Origin: Geomonas sp. Red32
Lineage (GTDB): Bacteria > Desulfobacterota > Desulfuromonadia > Geobacterales > Geobacteraceae
Assembly: GCF_023652955.1 (NCBI RefSeq)
Contig: NZ_JAKLOY010000001.1
Coordinates: forward strand, 434,001 to 498,000
Direction of reading: 5' to 3'
DNA: 64,000 nucleotides
Shown piece by piece: positions 51,059-60,435 of the stretch. The position numbers and the translations under genes were made by a program. A model generated the notes under the pieces. It made no database searches, had not been told where the DNA came from, and was given only the letters and a program-made list of their open reading frames with translations. How positions within the stretch are numbered: position 1 is the first letter of the stretch; each line of letters opens with the position of its first letter.

Positions 51059-51676
51059 TTATTTTTCCTCGCCGGTGATCAGGTAATCGAGGATCACCTC
51101 ATCGAGGCTACGTTTGGAGGGGGAAGACGAGGGAGTGGTCTGTTGAGGGGTTGCCGCCGTCCGGGCTCCGGCGGGCGGCTGGGAAGCGGCCGTCTGGCCC
51201 GGAGCGGCTCCCTGCCCGGCGGAAGGGGCGGGAGCGGATGCCGACCTGGTGAGGTGCGGCGCGTGATGGGCGTGGGGAGCGGCCTTATCCTGCGCTGCGG
51301 CCGGCTGGGCAGCGGATGCGGCCTCCGGCTTTGCGGCAGGAGCCTGGGCAGGGGCCTGACCGGCGGCAGGAGCCTCGGTGGCGGCCGGTGCCTCACCGGC
51401 ATTTTGCGGTGCCTGGCCGAAGATGCGGGCATCGAACTCGCCGCTTTTCAGGCGGCGCATCATGTCCTTGTGCTGCTCCTTCATGATCGACTCGACCACG
51501 GTTTCCAGCTGGTCCACCTTGATGATGTCGGCATAGCTGGTTTTGGACGAGGCGATAATGGTCCCTTGGCGGTAAAGCAGGGTAATGATATGCGGGTTGG
51601 CCCTGCCACTGTCCTCGGTCTGGACGTGGAAAACCTCACCTTTGTAGCCGATGTTGTGGTTGAATCCTAACACCAT
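51059..51676 (-). CDS. Uncharacterised protein with Ala/Pro/Gln-rich middle
   Basis: The 205-residue protein has an ordered N-terminal ~95 residues (MVLGFNHNIGYKGEVFHVQT ... QHKDMMRRLKSGEFDARIFG). A ~90-residue Ala/Pro/Gln-rich region looks disordered, and a short conserved-looking end (SLDEVILDYLITGEEK) closes it. No signal peptide. I recall similar proteins in Geobacteraceae but not a function. AGAGGG lies seven bases before the ATG. It heads the likely operon with the transketolase pair. Confidence 0.7.
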   Translation of the reverse strand: MVLGFNHNIGYKGEVFHVQTEDSGRANPHIITLLYRQGTIIASSKTSYADIIKVDQLETVVESIMKEQHKDMMRRLKSGEFDARIFGQAPQNAGEAPAATEAPAAGQAPAQAPAAKPEAASAAQPAAAQDKAAPHAHHAPHLTRSASAPAPSAGQGAAPGQTAASQPPAGARTAATPQQTTPSSSPSKRSLDEVILDYLITGEEK

Positions 51677-51787
51677 CACTCTACCCTCTACGCCAAATGG
51701 CGTACCGAGCGCAAGTTAGCACAGCGTACGCGGTGTTGCAAGCGATATTACGTGTGGAAAACTTCGTTATCGGTTCCGCAAAACCGT

Positions 51788-54196
51788 TTATTTTGCCAGC
51801 AGTTTCTTGATCCGCTCCACCGCTTCCATGGCGTCCTTGGCATAGAGGTCGGCGCCGATCTCGTTGGCGTATTCCTGGGTGACGACGGCGCCACCCACCA
51901 TGGTGAAGGTCTTCACTCCCTGCTCCCTCAGAAGCTTCACCACCACCTCCATCTGGGCCATGGTGGTGGTCATCAGGGCCGAAAGCCCGACCGCGTCCAC
52001 CTGGTGCTTGAGAGCTTCCTCGAGGATCCTGGCGGAGGAGACGTTCTTGCCGAGGTCGATAACCTCGAAGCCATGGTTTTCCAGCAGGGTGCAGACGATG
52101 TTCTTGCCGATGTCGTGGATGTCCCCCTCAACGGTGGCCATGATGATCTTTCCGAGGCTCACCATCGAGCCGGTGTTCATCTCCTGCTTGAGTCTCGTGA
52201 AGGCGGTTTTCATGGTGTCGGCGGAAACCATCACCTGCGGGAGGAAGAAGATCCCGCTCCCGAAGCGGCGCCCGACCTCCTCGAGCCCCTTCAGGAGCCC
52301 TTCGGTGCTGATCTCCATGGCGGTGAGCCCCTCGGCCAGCGCCTCTTCCACCAGGGCGGTCACCCCTTCCTGCTCGCCCTGGATGATGGCGCGGGCAAGC
52401 CGTCCGCGAATCCCTTCCGGCTCGGGAGCGGCAGGCGCGGCGGCGGCCTGGCTCTGAACACCCTTGTAGGCGTCGATGTAGTTGACGGAGTTGACGTCCT
52501 TGCCCAGGAGCACCATGGCGCTTCGCCAGGCGGCCATCATCGCCTCCTCCTTCGGATTCACGATGGCGGCGGTAAGCCCGGAGAGCATGGCCATCGAGAA
52601 GAAGGTGGAGGAGATGAGCGGGCGGCAGGGAAGGCCGAAGGAGATGTTGCTGACCCCCAGCACGGTGTTGAGCCCCAGCTCCTCGCGTACGCGGCGGATT
52701 GCCTCCAGGGTCACCAGGGCTCCCTTCTGCTCGGCGCTCACGGTGAGGGTCAGGCAGTCGACCACCAGGTCGCTCTTGGGAATCCCGTACTCGGCCGCGC
52801 GGGCGGCGATCTTGGCGGCGATGGCCACCCTGCCGTCGGCGGTGGCGGGGATCCCCGACTCGTCCAGCGTCAGGCAGACCAGGGCGGCGCCATATTTCTT
52901 GGCGAGCGGCAAGACGGCGGAGAGGCTCTTCTCCTCGCCATTCACCGAGTTGATGAGGACCTTGCCGTCGGCGGCCTTAAGACCCGCCTCCAGGGCTACC
53001 GGCGAAGAGGAGTCGATCACGAGCGGAGTCTGGACGGCACCGGTGATGCAGAAGACCGCCCGCTCCATGCAGGCGGGCTCGTCCACACCCGGGGCGCCGA
53101 CGTTGACGTCGAGAAGGGTCGCGCCCAGGGCGGTCTGTTCCTGGGCCTCACGGCGAATGTAGCTGATCTTCCCTTCCCTGAGCTCCTGGGAGTAGAGTTT
53201 CTTGCCGGTCGGATTGATTCTCTCCCCGATCACCGCCAGCGGAACGTCGCGCCCGATGGGGGCGAAGGAGCCGCGGCTGGAGATCCAGGTGGTGCCGTTT
53301 CCGGCGGCACGCTCGAAGCGCCCCTCCCGGCCCGAGAGCGCCTTTTTCATGGCGGCGATGTGGGCGGGAGTGGTGCCGCAGCAGCCGCCGATGATCCGCA
53401 CGCCGAGCTCGACCAGCCGGCTGTGGTAGGCGGTCATTTCCTCCGGCGTGGCCGGGAAGACGGTGACGCCATCCTTGAGGATGGGAAGACCGGCGTTGGC
53501 CTGGCAGATGAGCGGCAGGGTGGATACCTTGCGCATGGCGGTCAGGATGTCGTACATCCCGTCGACGCCGAGGCCGCAGTTGGAGCCGATGATGGAGGCA
53601 CCCGCCGCCTCCAGGGTGATGGCGGCCGCCTCCGGAGGGGAGCCGAGCACGCTTCTCCCCATCTCCTCGAAGGTGAGCATGGCGATGACCGGGATGTCGG
53701 CGTCGAGCTCGCGGATGGCGATGACCGCCGCGCGGATCTCCTTGATATCGAGGAAGGTCTCCAGCGTGATGGCGTCGCAGCCGGCCTCGATGAGGGCCGC
53801 AGCCTGCTCGCGGAAAATGGCGGCCATGGCGTCGAAGGAGAGATCCCCCACCGGCTCCACGAAGCGCCCGGTCGGTCCGATGGAGCCGGCCACGTAGGCT
53901 TTCTCCCCCGCCACCTCGCGGGCGAGCTTCACCGCGGCCTTGTTGATCTCCGCCACCCGGTCGCCCAGGCCGTAGTGCTCGAGCTTCGCCGAAGTGCCGC
54001 CGAAGGTGTTGGTCACGATGATGTCGGCGCCGGCGTCCAGGTAGGCCTGATGCACCCCGGCCACCACCTCCGGTGCGGTCAGGTTCATCTCTTCGGGAGA
54101 CTGTCCCGGCTTCAGGCCGCGCGCCTGCAGCATGGTACCCATCGCCCCGTCCAGCACCAGCACCCGCTCTTCCAACGCCTTCATGAACGGCATCAT
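51788..54196 (-). CDS. metH: Cobalamin-dependent methionine synthase lacking the reactivation domain
   Basis: The 802-residue protein has three of the four MetH modules. The homocysteine/zinc domain carries VLDGAMGTMLQARGL, SNCGLGVDGM and GGCCGTTPAHI with the zinc cysteines. The pterin domain carries VIGERINPTGKK, DVNVGAPGVDE and VVDCLTLTVSA. The cap/B12 domain has GDIHDIGKNIV with the DxHxxG histidine, then MVGGAVVTQEYANEIGAD. It ends right after the B12 domain, so the SAM-dependent reactivation domain is absent and must be separate or replaced. AGGAGG precedes the ATG. Confidence 0.95.
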   Translation of the reverse strand: MMPFMKALEERVLVLDGAMGTMLQARGLKPGQSPEEMNLTAPEVVAGVHQAYLDAGADIIVTNTFGGTSAKLEHYGLGDRVAEINKAAVKLAREVAGEKAYVAGSIGPTGRFVEPVGDLSFDAMAAIFREQAAALIEAGCDAITLETFLDIKEIRAAVIAIRELDADIPVIAMLTFEEMGRSVLGSPPEAAAITLEAAGASIIGSNCGLGVDGMYDILTAMRKVSTLPLICQANAGLPILKDGVTVFPATPEEMTAYHSRLVELGVRIIGGCCGTTPAHIAAMKKALSGREGRFERAAGNGTTWISSRGSFAPIGRDVPLAVIGERINPTGKKLYSQELREGKISYIRREAQEQTALGATLLDVNVGAPGVDEPACMERAVFCITGAVQTPLVIDSSSPVALEAGLKAADGKVLINSVNGEEKSLSAVLPLAKKYGAALVCLTLDESGIPATADGRVAIAAKIAARAAEYGIPKSDLVVDCLTLTVSAEQKGALVTLEAIRRVREELGLNTVLGVSNISFGLPCRPLISSTFFSMAMLSGLTAAIVNPKEEAMMAAWRSAMVLLGKDVNSVNYIDAYKGVQSQAAAAPAAPEPEGIRGRLARAIIQGEQEGVTALVEEALAEGLTAMEISTEGLLKGLEEVGRRFGSGIFFLPQVMVSADTMKTAFTRLKQEMNTGSMVSLGKIIMATVEGDIHDIGKNIVCTLLENHGFEVIDLGKNVSSARILEEALKHQVDAVGLSALMTTTMAQMEVVVKLLREQGVKTFTMVGGAVVTQEYANEIGADLYAKDAMEAVERIKKLLAK

Positions 54197-54202
54197 CGAA
54201 AA

Positions 54203-54506
54203 CCTCCTAAGAACCAGTTCTCGGTTCTATGTTCTTCGTTCTATGTTAAATGCAAAATGGAAATCTATCTGGTAGGTCGCGTTGAGGCACGAAACGCGAC
54301 GTTTGACACCGGCCGGAATCGTAGCGTTTCACGGAGAAGCCGTTCAACGCAACCTACGCACCTCTGGACTCTCTATAAAGGAAAGCCGGCTCTCCTGCGT
54401 CAAGACGGGTACCCCGCCTTCACTAAAGAGGCCGGCATCTAAATATTCTTTTCAGTCCCTAGTTTCAACGTAGAACCTAGAACGTAGAACCTAAAACCGG
54501 TTTCCT
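54203..54506. repeat. Inverted-repeat island between metH and the GerMN gene
   Basis: The left arm (54207-54247) read on the minus strand and the right arm (54467-54506) read on the plus strand both follow AACRTAGAACNNAGAACRTA with an extended similar tail. Between them a second inverted pair occurs: GTAGGTCGCGTTGA (54272-54285) and TCAACGCAACCTAC (54344-54357), one mismatch in 14. No coding capacity. Confidence 0.8.
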
Positions 54507-54509
54507 CCC

Positions 54510-55050
54510 TTAAAACTGCTTCTGATAGTCCGGCGCCAGCGGCCCCTTCAGGTCGAGCTTGGCGACCCCGTCGAGCGGGGCCCCGTCGACCAGGATCTGC
54601 ACCGTCTTCACCTGCGGGAAGTTGGCGGTCACCGAGTCGACCACCGAATAGATGGCGGGAAGCGCCTGCCCGGGCTGGGTCAGATACTCCTTCAGCTCGC
54701 CGGTGAAATCGATCTGGGCCACCGGCCCGTTCAGTTTCACCCCGATGATCCTCACGTTGGAGGGAAGCGTAGCGGAGAGCTCCCCCAGGGGACCGCTGAT
54801 CAACTCGTCGACCACGCTCTCGATGCCGTCCTCAACCCCTTCCTCGATCTCGATCTCGCGCCCCTCGCGGACCAGGCTCTTGCCGTCCGGGGAGGCGAAG
54901 AAAAGGGTCACCACCACGCTGCCGGCAGGCTCCTCCTGGGCGGCGGCCGGTGCGGCGGTACGGGTGGTGGTCTGATACTTCCTGATCAGCAGCCCGCCGA
55001 TCACCACCGCAAACAGCAGAAAGGAGATCAGCAGGATGCCCTTGGCTTTG

Positions 55051-55067
<17 letters not shown>
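54510..55067 (-). CDS. GerMN-domain membrane-anchored protein
   Basis: The 185-residue protein has an N-terminal membrane anchor (KGILLISFLLFAVVIGGLLI) and then a GerMN domain: VVVTLFFASPDGKSLVREGR, ESVVDELISGPLGELSATLP, GVKLNGPVAQIDFTGEL and AIYSVVDSVTANFPQVKTVQ. GerMN is found in spore-germination GerM, but also in non-spore-formers as an envelope protein. The likely start is a TTG at 55067, after GGAGG, inside the end of murI; the two genes overlap by 17 bases. Confidence 0.85.
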
Positions 55068-55890
<823 letters not shown>

Positions 55891-56383
55891 CGTGCTGCTC
55901 TCCCTGCTCCGTTTTCGGAACCAGATTGTTTCCGGCCCGGGACTTGACCCCGGCGCCAAAGAGGCTATGTTATTTGATGGCTAGTGGAATTGTCAAGGTT
56001 TCATCCCCTTAAAAGGGCGCTCGTTGCCGGGTTTTTCCACCCCCGCCTCCCCGGCGAGCCCACCCTTCCCCCCCGGCAAACCGAGCAATCCCCATCACAG
56101 TTCCCGGGCGGCCCGTCCCACGGCGGCCAAAACATGGTTTACCCTTACGAAAACCGCGGCAGGACGCCTAAAAAAGAGTAGTCAAATCAACGGTTTCCCA
56201 TTGTCATTATAACACCATTGCAGGGTTGACAAATGAATGCGAACATGCTTTCATATAGCGCATTTTCTATAGTTTATAAGTATTCGATTTTACGATAGTT
56301 TTTCCTGTTCCAACTGTTTTACCTCTATCACGGCTGTTTTATTCTCACGAAAAAAGAAGTTCAATCTATCAAAGGGAGAGGCA
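55891..56383. other. Intergenic region upstream of pyruvate carboxylase
   Basis: The left half is GC-rich. From about 56170 it turns AT-rich and should carry the pyc promoter. TTGACA occurs at 56226-56231 with an AT-rich stretch (TTTCATATAG) 17-26 bases downstream. CTATAGTTTATAAG at about 56267 could be another -10 region. About 120 bases of leader precede the ATG. No known riboswitch was recognised. Confidence 0.45.
56226..56254 (+). promoter_or_regulatory. Putative promoter of pyc
   Basis: A perfect TTGACA -35 (56226-56231) followed after 17 bases by TTTCAT (56249-56254), a weak -10. The AT-rich context supports a promoter here but the exact -10 is unsure. Confidence 0.4.
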
Positions 56384-59300
56384 ATGGAGGCAAGGAAATT
56401 CAAGAAGGTCATGGCGGCCAACCGCGGGGAGATCGCAATCAGGATCTTCCGCGCCTGCACCGAGCTCGGCATCAGCACGGTAGCGATCTACTCGGAAGAG
56501 GACAAGCTCTCGCTGCACCGCTACAAGGCCGACGAGGCGTACCAGGTCGGCAAGGGTAAAAGCCCGATCGACGCCTACTTGGGGATCGACGAGATCATCG
56601 CGCTCGCCAAGAAGTCCGAGGTCGACGCCATCCACCCCGGCTACGGCTTTTTGGCCGAGAACGCCGAGTTCGCCGAGAAGTGCGAGGCTAACGGCATCGC
56701 CTTCATCGGACCCAACGCCACGATGCAGCGCGCCCTGGGCGACAAAGTCGCCGCCCGCAAGGTGGCCAAGGCCGCCGGCGTCCCGACTGTCCCCGGCACC
56801 GAAGAACCGATCCAGCACGAAGAGGACGCCCTGATCTTCGCCAAGAACCACGGCTATCCGATCATCATCAAGGCGGCCGCCGGCGGCGGCGGGCGCGGCA
56901 TGAGGGTGGCCAACGACAAGAAGGAACTTCTCGAAGGTCTCCAGTCCGCCTCCTCCGAGGCGAAGGCCGCCTTCGGCGATGCCTCGGTCTTCCTCGAGCG
57001 CTACCTGAAAAACCCCAAGCACATCGAGGTGCAGGTCCTCGGCGACTCCTACGGGAACCTGGTCCACTTCTACGAGCGCGACTGCTCGATCCAGCGCCGT
57101 CACCAGAAGGTGGTCGAATTCGCCCCCTCGCTGGCACTCCACGGCGACACCCGCCGCGCCCTTTGCACCGACGCCCTCAAGATCGCCAAGCAGGTCGCCT
57201 ACCGTAACGCCGGTACCGTCGAATTCCTCCTCGACGAGGAAGGTCGCTACTACTTCATCGAGATGAACCCGAGGATCCAGGTCGAGCACACGGTCACCGA
57301 GATGATTACCGGCAGAAACCTCGTCCAGGCCCAGATCCTGATCGCCGAAGGAAAGCGCCTCGCCGATCCGGAGATCAACATCCCCAACCAGGGCTCCATC
57401 GAGATGCGCGGCTACGCCATCCAGTGCCGCATCACCACCGAGGACCCGGGGAACAACTTCGCCCCCGACTTCGGCACCCTGAGCACCTATCGCTCCTCGG
57501 CAGGCTGCGGCGTCCGTCTCGACGCGGGCAACGCCTTCACCGGCGCCCAGATCACCCCGCACTACGACTCGCTGCTGGTCAAGGTGAGCTCCTGGGGGCT
57601 CTCCTTCCAGGCCGCGGCCCACGTCATGAACCGCGCCCTGCAGGAGTTCCGTATCCGCGGCGTGAAGACCAACATCGGCTTTTTGGAGAACGTGATCAAC
57701 CACCCGGTCTTCGAGGCGGGCGAGTGCAACACCTCCTTCATCGACCAGCACCCGGAGCTCCTCGTCATCAAGGAGAAGAAGGACCGCGCCAACAAGGTGC
57801 TGAACTTCCTGGGCGAGGTCATCGTCAACGGCTCGCCCGGCGTCGCCGTCCCCCTGAAATCCTCCCAGCTGCTGGAGGCCCAGGTACCAGCGGGCGACTT
57901 CTCTTCCAACAAGCCGAAGGGGACCAAGGACATCCTGCGCGAGCAGGGCGCCGAGGGACTCGCCAAGTGGGTACTGGAGCAGAAGAAGCTTCTCATCACC
58001 GACACCACCATGCGCGATGCCCACCAGTCGCTCTTGGCCACCCGCGTGAGGAGCTACGACATCCTCAAGATCGCCGACGCTACCAGCCACCTGGGGAGCG
58101 ACCTCTTCTCGCTGGAGTGCTGGGGCGGCGCCACCTTCGACGTCTCCATGCGCTTTTTGAAGGAAGATCCCTGGCAGAGGCTGCACGACCTCTCCGAGTC
58201 GGTCCCCAACGTCCTCTTCCAGATGCTCCTGAGGGGCGCCAACGCGGTCGGCTACACCAACTACCCGGATAACATCGTCGAGCGCTTCGTGGCCGAGGCG
58301 GCCGCTTCCGGCGTCGACGTCTTCCGCGTCTTCGACTCCCTCAACTGGACCCGCGGCATGACCACGGCCATGGACGCGGTGCGTAAATCGGGCAAGATCT
58401 GCGAAGCCGCCATCTGCTACACCGGCGACATCTCCGATCCGACCCGCACCAAGTATCCCCTCTCCTACTACGTCTCCATGGCGAAGGAGCTGGAGAAGAT
58501 GGGTGCCCACATCCTCGCCATCAAGGACATGGCCGGCCTCTTGAAGCCGTACGCCGGCTACCAGCTGGTCAAGGCCTTGAAGGAAGAGATCGGCATTCCG
58601 ATCCACCTGCACACCCACGACACCTCCGGCAACGGCGGGGCGCTGCTCCTGATGGCGGCCCAGGCCGGGGTCGATATCGTCGACGCGGCACTTTCCTCCA
58701 TCTCCGGCCTCACCTCGCAGCCTAACCTCAACGGCCTGGTGGCGACCCTCAAGGGGACCGAGCGCGACCCGCTGGTCAACGAGCGCGGCCTCCAGCAGCT
58801 CGCCAACTACTGGGATTCCGTGCGCGACTACTACGCACCGTTCGAGTCGGGGCTGAAAAGCGGCACCGCCGAGGTCTACCACCACGAGATCCCGGGCGGC
58901 CAGTACTCCAACTTCAAGCCGCAGGTGGCGGGCTTGGGGCTCATCGACCGCTGGGAAGAGTGCAAGGAGATGTTCCACCAGGTGAACATGCTGTTCGGCG
59001 ACCTGGTCAAGGTCACCCCCTCCTCCAAGATCGTGGGCGACATGGCCATGTTCATGGTGAAGAACAACCTCCAGCCGGAGGACCTCTTCGTCCCGGGCGC
59101 CGACTTCGCCTTCCCCGAGTCGGTCGTCGGCTTCTTCAAGGGGATGATCGGCCAGCCGTACCAGGGCTTCCCGCAGGAGCTGCAGAAGATCATCCTGAAG
59201 GGCGAGCAGCCGATCACCTGCCGTCCCGGCGAGCTCCTCGAGCCGGGCAATTTCGAGAAGGAGCGCGCCGCCGCGGCCGCCAAGGTCGGCCACCCGGTCA

Positions 59301-59830
59301 ACGACAAGGACCTGATGTCCTACATCATGTACCCGAACGTCTACGTCGAGTTCGACAAGCACCGCCAGGAGTTCTCCGACATCTCGGTGATCCCGACCCC
59401 GATCTTCTTCTACGGCCTCGAGCCGGGGCAGGAGACCTCCATCGAGATCCAGCCGGGCAAGACCCTGATCGTGAAGCTGAACGCCATCGGCGGCATCCAG
59501 GCCGACGGCACCAGGAAGGTCTACTTCGAGCTCAACGGCAACGCCAGAAGCGTCACCGTCCGCGACCAGTCGGTCCAGAGCGACACCGCCTCCCGCGAGC
59601 GGGCCGACAAGAGCAACCCGAAGCAGGTCGGCGCCCCCATGCCGGGCAAGGTGCTCAAGGTGAACGTGAAGCCGGGCGACAACGTCAAGGCCGGCGACAT
59701 CCTCGCCGTCACCGAGGCGATGAAGATGGAGACCAACATCAAGGCCAAGGAAGACGGCACCGTGGCCGAGGTCCGCTGCAAGGAAAACGAGAAGGTCGAG
59801 AAGGAAGACCTCCTCTTCGTGATGGCCTAG
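56384..59830 (+). CDS. pyc: Pyruvate carboxylase
   Basis: The 1148-residue single-chain enzyme converts pyruvate and bicarbonate to oxaloacetate. Domains in order: biotin carboxylase (KVMAANRGEIAIRIFRACTE, KAAAGGGGRGMRV, FIEMNPRIQVEHTVTEM), carboxyltransferase (TDTTMRDAHQSLLATRVRS, ECWGGATFDVSMRF, GVDVFRVFDSLNW, IHLHTHDTSGNGGALLL), the PYC tetramerisation region, and a C-terminal biotinyl domain with the biotin lysine in VTEAMKMETNIKA. In acetate-oxidising Geobacter this anaplerotic step matters. A terminator follows. Confidence 0.97.
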   Translation: MEARKFKKVMAANRGEIAIRIFRACTELGISTVAIYSEEDKLSLHRYKADEAYQVGKGKSPIDAYLGIDEIIALAKKSEVDAIHPGYGFLAENAEFAEKCEANGIAFIGPNATMQRALGDKVAARKVAKAAGVPTVPGTEEPIQHEEDALIFAKNHGYPIIIKAAAGGGGRGMRVANDKKELLEGLQSASSEAKAAFGDASVFLERYLKNPKHIEVQVLGDSYGNLVHFYERDCSIQRRHQKVVEFAPSLALHGDTRRALCTDALKIAKQVAYRNAGTVEFLLDEEGRYYFIEMNPRIQVEHTVTEMITGRNLVQAQILIAEGKRLADPEINIPNQGSIEMRGYAIQCRITTEDPGNNFAPDFGTLSTYRSSAGCGVRLDAGNAFTGAQITPHYDSLLVKVSSWGLSFQAAAHVMNRALQEFRIRGVKTNIGFLENVINHPVFEAGECNTSFIDQHPELLVIKEKKDRANKVLNFLGEVIVNGSPGVAVPLKSSQLLEAQVPAGDFSSNKPKGTKDILREQGAEGLAKWVLEQKKLLITDTTMRDAHQSLLATRVRSYDILKIADATSHLGSDLFSLECWGGATFDVSMRFLKEDPWQRLHDLSESVPNVLFQMLLRGANAVGYTNYPDNIVERFVAEAAASGVDVFRVFDSLNWTRGMTTAMDAVRKSGKICEAAICYTGDISDPTRTKYPLSYYVSMAKELEKMGAHILAIKDMAGLLKPYAGYQLVKALKEEIGIPIHLHTHDTSGNGGALLLMAAQAGVDIVDAALSSISGLTSQPNLNGLVATLKGTERDPLVNERGLQQLANYWDSVRDYYAPFESGLKSGTAEVYHHEIPGGQYSNFKPQVAGLGLIDRWEECKEMFHQVNMLFGDLVKVTPSSKIVGDMAMFMVKNNLQPEDLFVPGADFAFPESVVGFFKGMIGQPYQGFPQELQKIILKGEQPITCRPGELLEPGNFEKERAAAAAKVGHPVNDKDLMSYIMYPNVYVEFDKHRQEFSDISVIPTPIFFYGLEPGQETSIEIQPGKTLIVKLNAIGGIQADGTRKVYFELNGNARSVTVRDQSVQSDTASRERADKSNPKQVGAPMPGKVLKVNVKPGDNVKAGDILAVTEAMKMETNIKAKEDGTVAEVRCKENEKVEKEDLLFVMA

Positions 59831-59837
59831 ACCGGCC

Positions 59838-59877
59838 GGGGGGGCGGGCTCCTTTACCGGAACCCGCCCCCTTTTTT
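59838..59877 (+). terminator. Terminator after pyc
   Basis: GGGGGCGGG and CCCGCCCCC arms around a short loop, followed by six T. Confidence 0.9.
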
Positions 59878-60003
59878 GAGCTTTCGACGGGGGACGCCAA
59901 TATTGTGACGCCCCCCGTTTTTGCGTCCCACCAGCTGCCTAAAAAATAGGCGTTTTGCTAGAAAACCCCCTCGCAGGCGATAATTTTCCCGGTTACCCCG
60001 CCC

Positions 60004-60038
60004 TTTTCCACATGGTTATCCACAGCACCCGTGGATAG
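60004..60038. other. Cluster of DnaA-box-like sites
   Basis: TTTTCCACA (60004-60012) and a perfect TTATCCACA (60016-60024) lie three bases apart, followed by CGTGGATAG (60030-60038) in the opposite orientation. TATCCAC and GTGGATA form a 7-bp inverted repeat. A weaker TTGTCCACT is at 60092-60100. Confidence 0.6.
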
Positions 60039-60281
60039 AAGCGCCTGCATTGGCTACCCTCTAGGACCATGCGGCCGCTAAACTTCCGATTTTGTCCACT
60101 TTTACCCCGCTCGAAGCCTGATCGACAATTTTGTGACGGTTTTCCTGACACTCCCTCCCCGCTGGTGGCAGAAAATCCCCCGCTCCGGCAAGCGGTTTAA
60201 TGTGGACCAGACGGGAAGCACTCACATTAAAAGCGCGGCTCAGCGGTGGTTTCTTCCTGCGTCCCCGCCTTTCCAAGCGCT

Positions 60282-60320
60282 CCCCATCCTCACCCCGGCC
60301 CTCCCCTTGAAGGGGAGGGA
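60282..60320 (-). repeat. Dispersed palindromic repeat, family A
   Basis: Reverse-complement copy of the 10355 element, 36 of 39 bases identical, with the palindrome CCCTCCCCTTCAAGGGGAGG at its core. Confidence 0.85.
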
Positions 60321-60338
60321 GCAGTTGGAAGAGGGGAT

Positions 60339-60378
60339 AAAAAAAAGGGCGGTACCCGTTGGGGGGCCGCCCTTTTTT
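60339..60378. terminator. Bidirectional terminator before the reductase stop
   Basis: GGGCGG and CCGCCC arms flanked by eight A on the left and six T on the right. On the minus strand it ends the sulfite/nitrite reductase-like transcript. Confidence 0.85.
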
Positions 60379-60435
60379 GTTTGTTCCGGTTTCCTTCAGC
60401 CCCCCCTCACGGTGGCAGGGGTTGAGGGGCATCCG

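Larger units (their letters stand above)
59878..60435. other. Non-coding region with DnaA-box-like cluster and repeats
   Basis: No gene. It holds a second GC-rich hairpin at about 59886-59920, a group of DnaA-box-like 9-mers at 60004-60038, the direct repeat pair CAATATTGTGACG / CAATTTTGTGACGG (59899 and 60125), a family-A repeat and a terminator hairpin. Confidence 0.7.

Noticed and set aside
51752-54442. 896-codon plus-strand frame opposite metH
   Set aside because: Antisense shadow of metH; low-complexity His/Gly/Asp-rich product.
54203-54506. Possible cobalamin riboswitch upstream of metH
   Set aside because: No B12-box or cobalamin aptamer core could be seen; the region is explained by inverted repeats.
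56369-59362. 997-codon open frame on the minus strand opposite pyc
   Set aside because: It is a codon-bias shadow of pyruvate carboxylase in GC-rich DNA; the product is Val/Asp/Gly/Leu-rich without domains.
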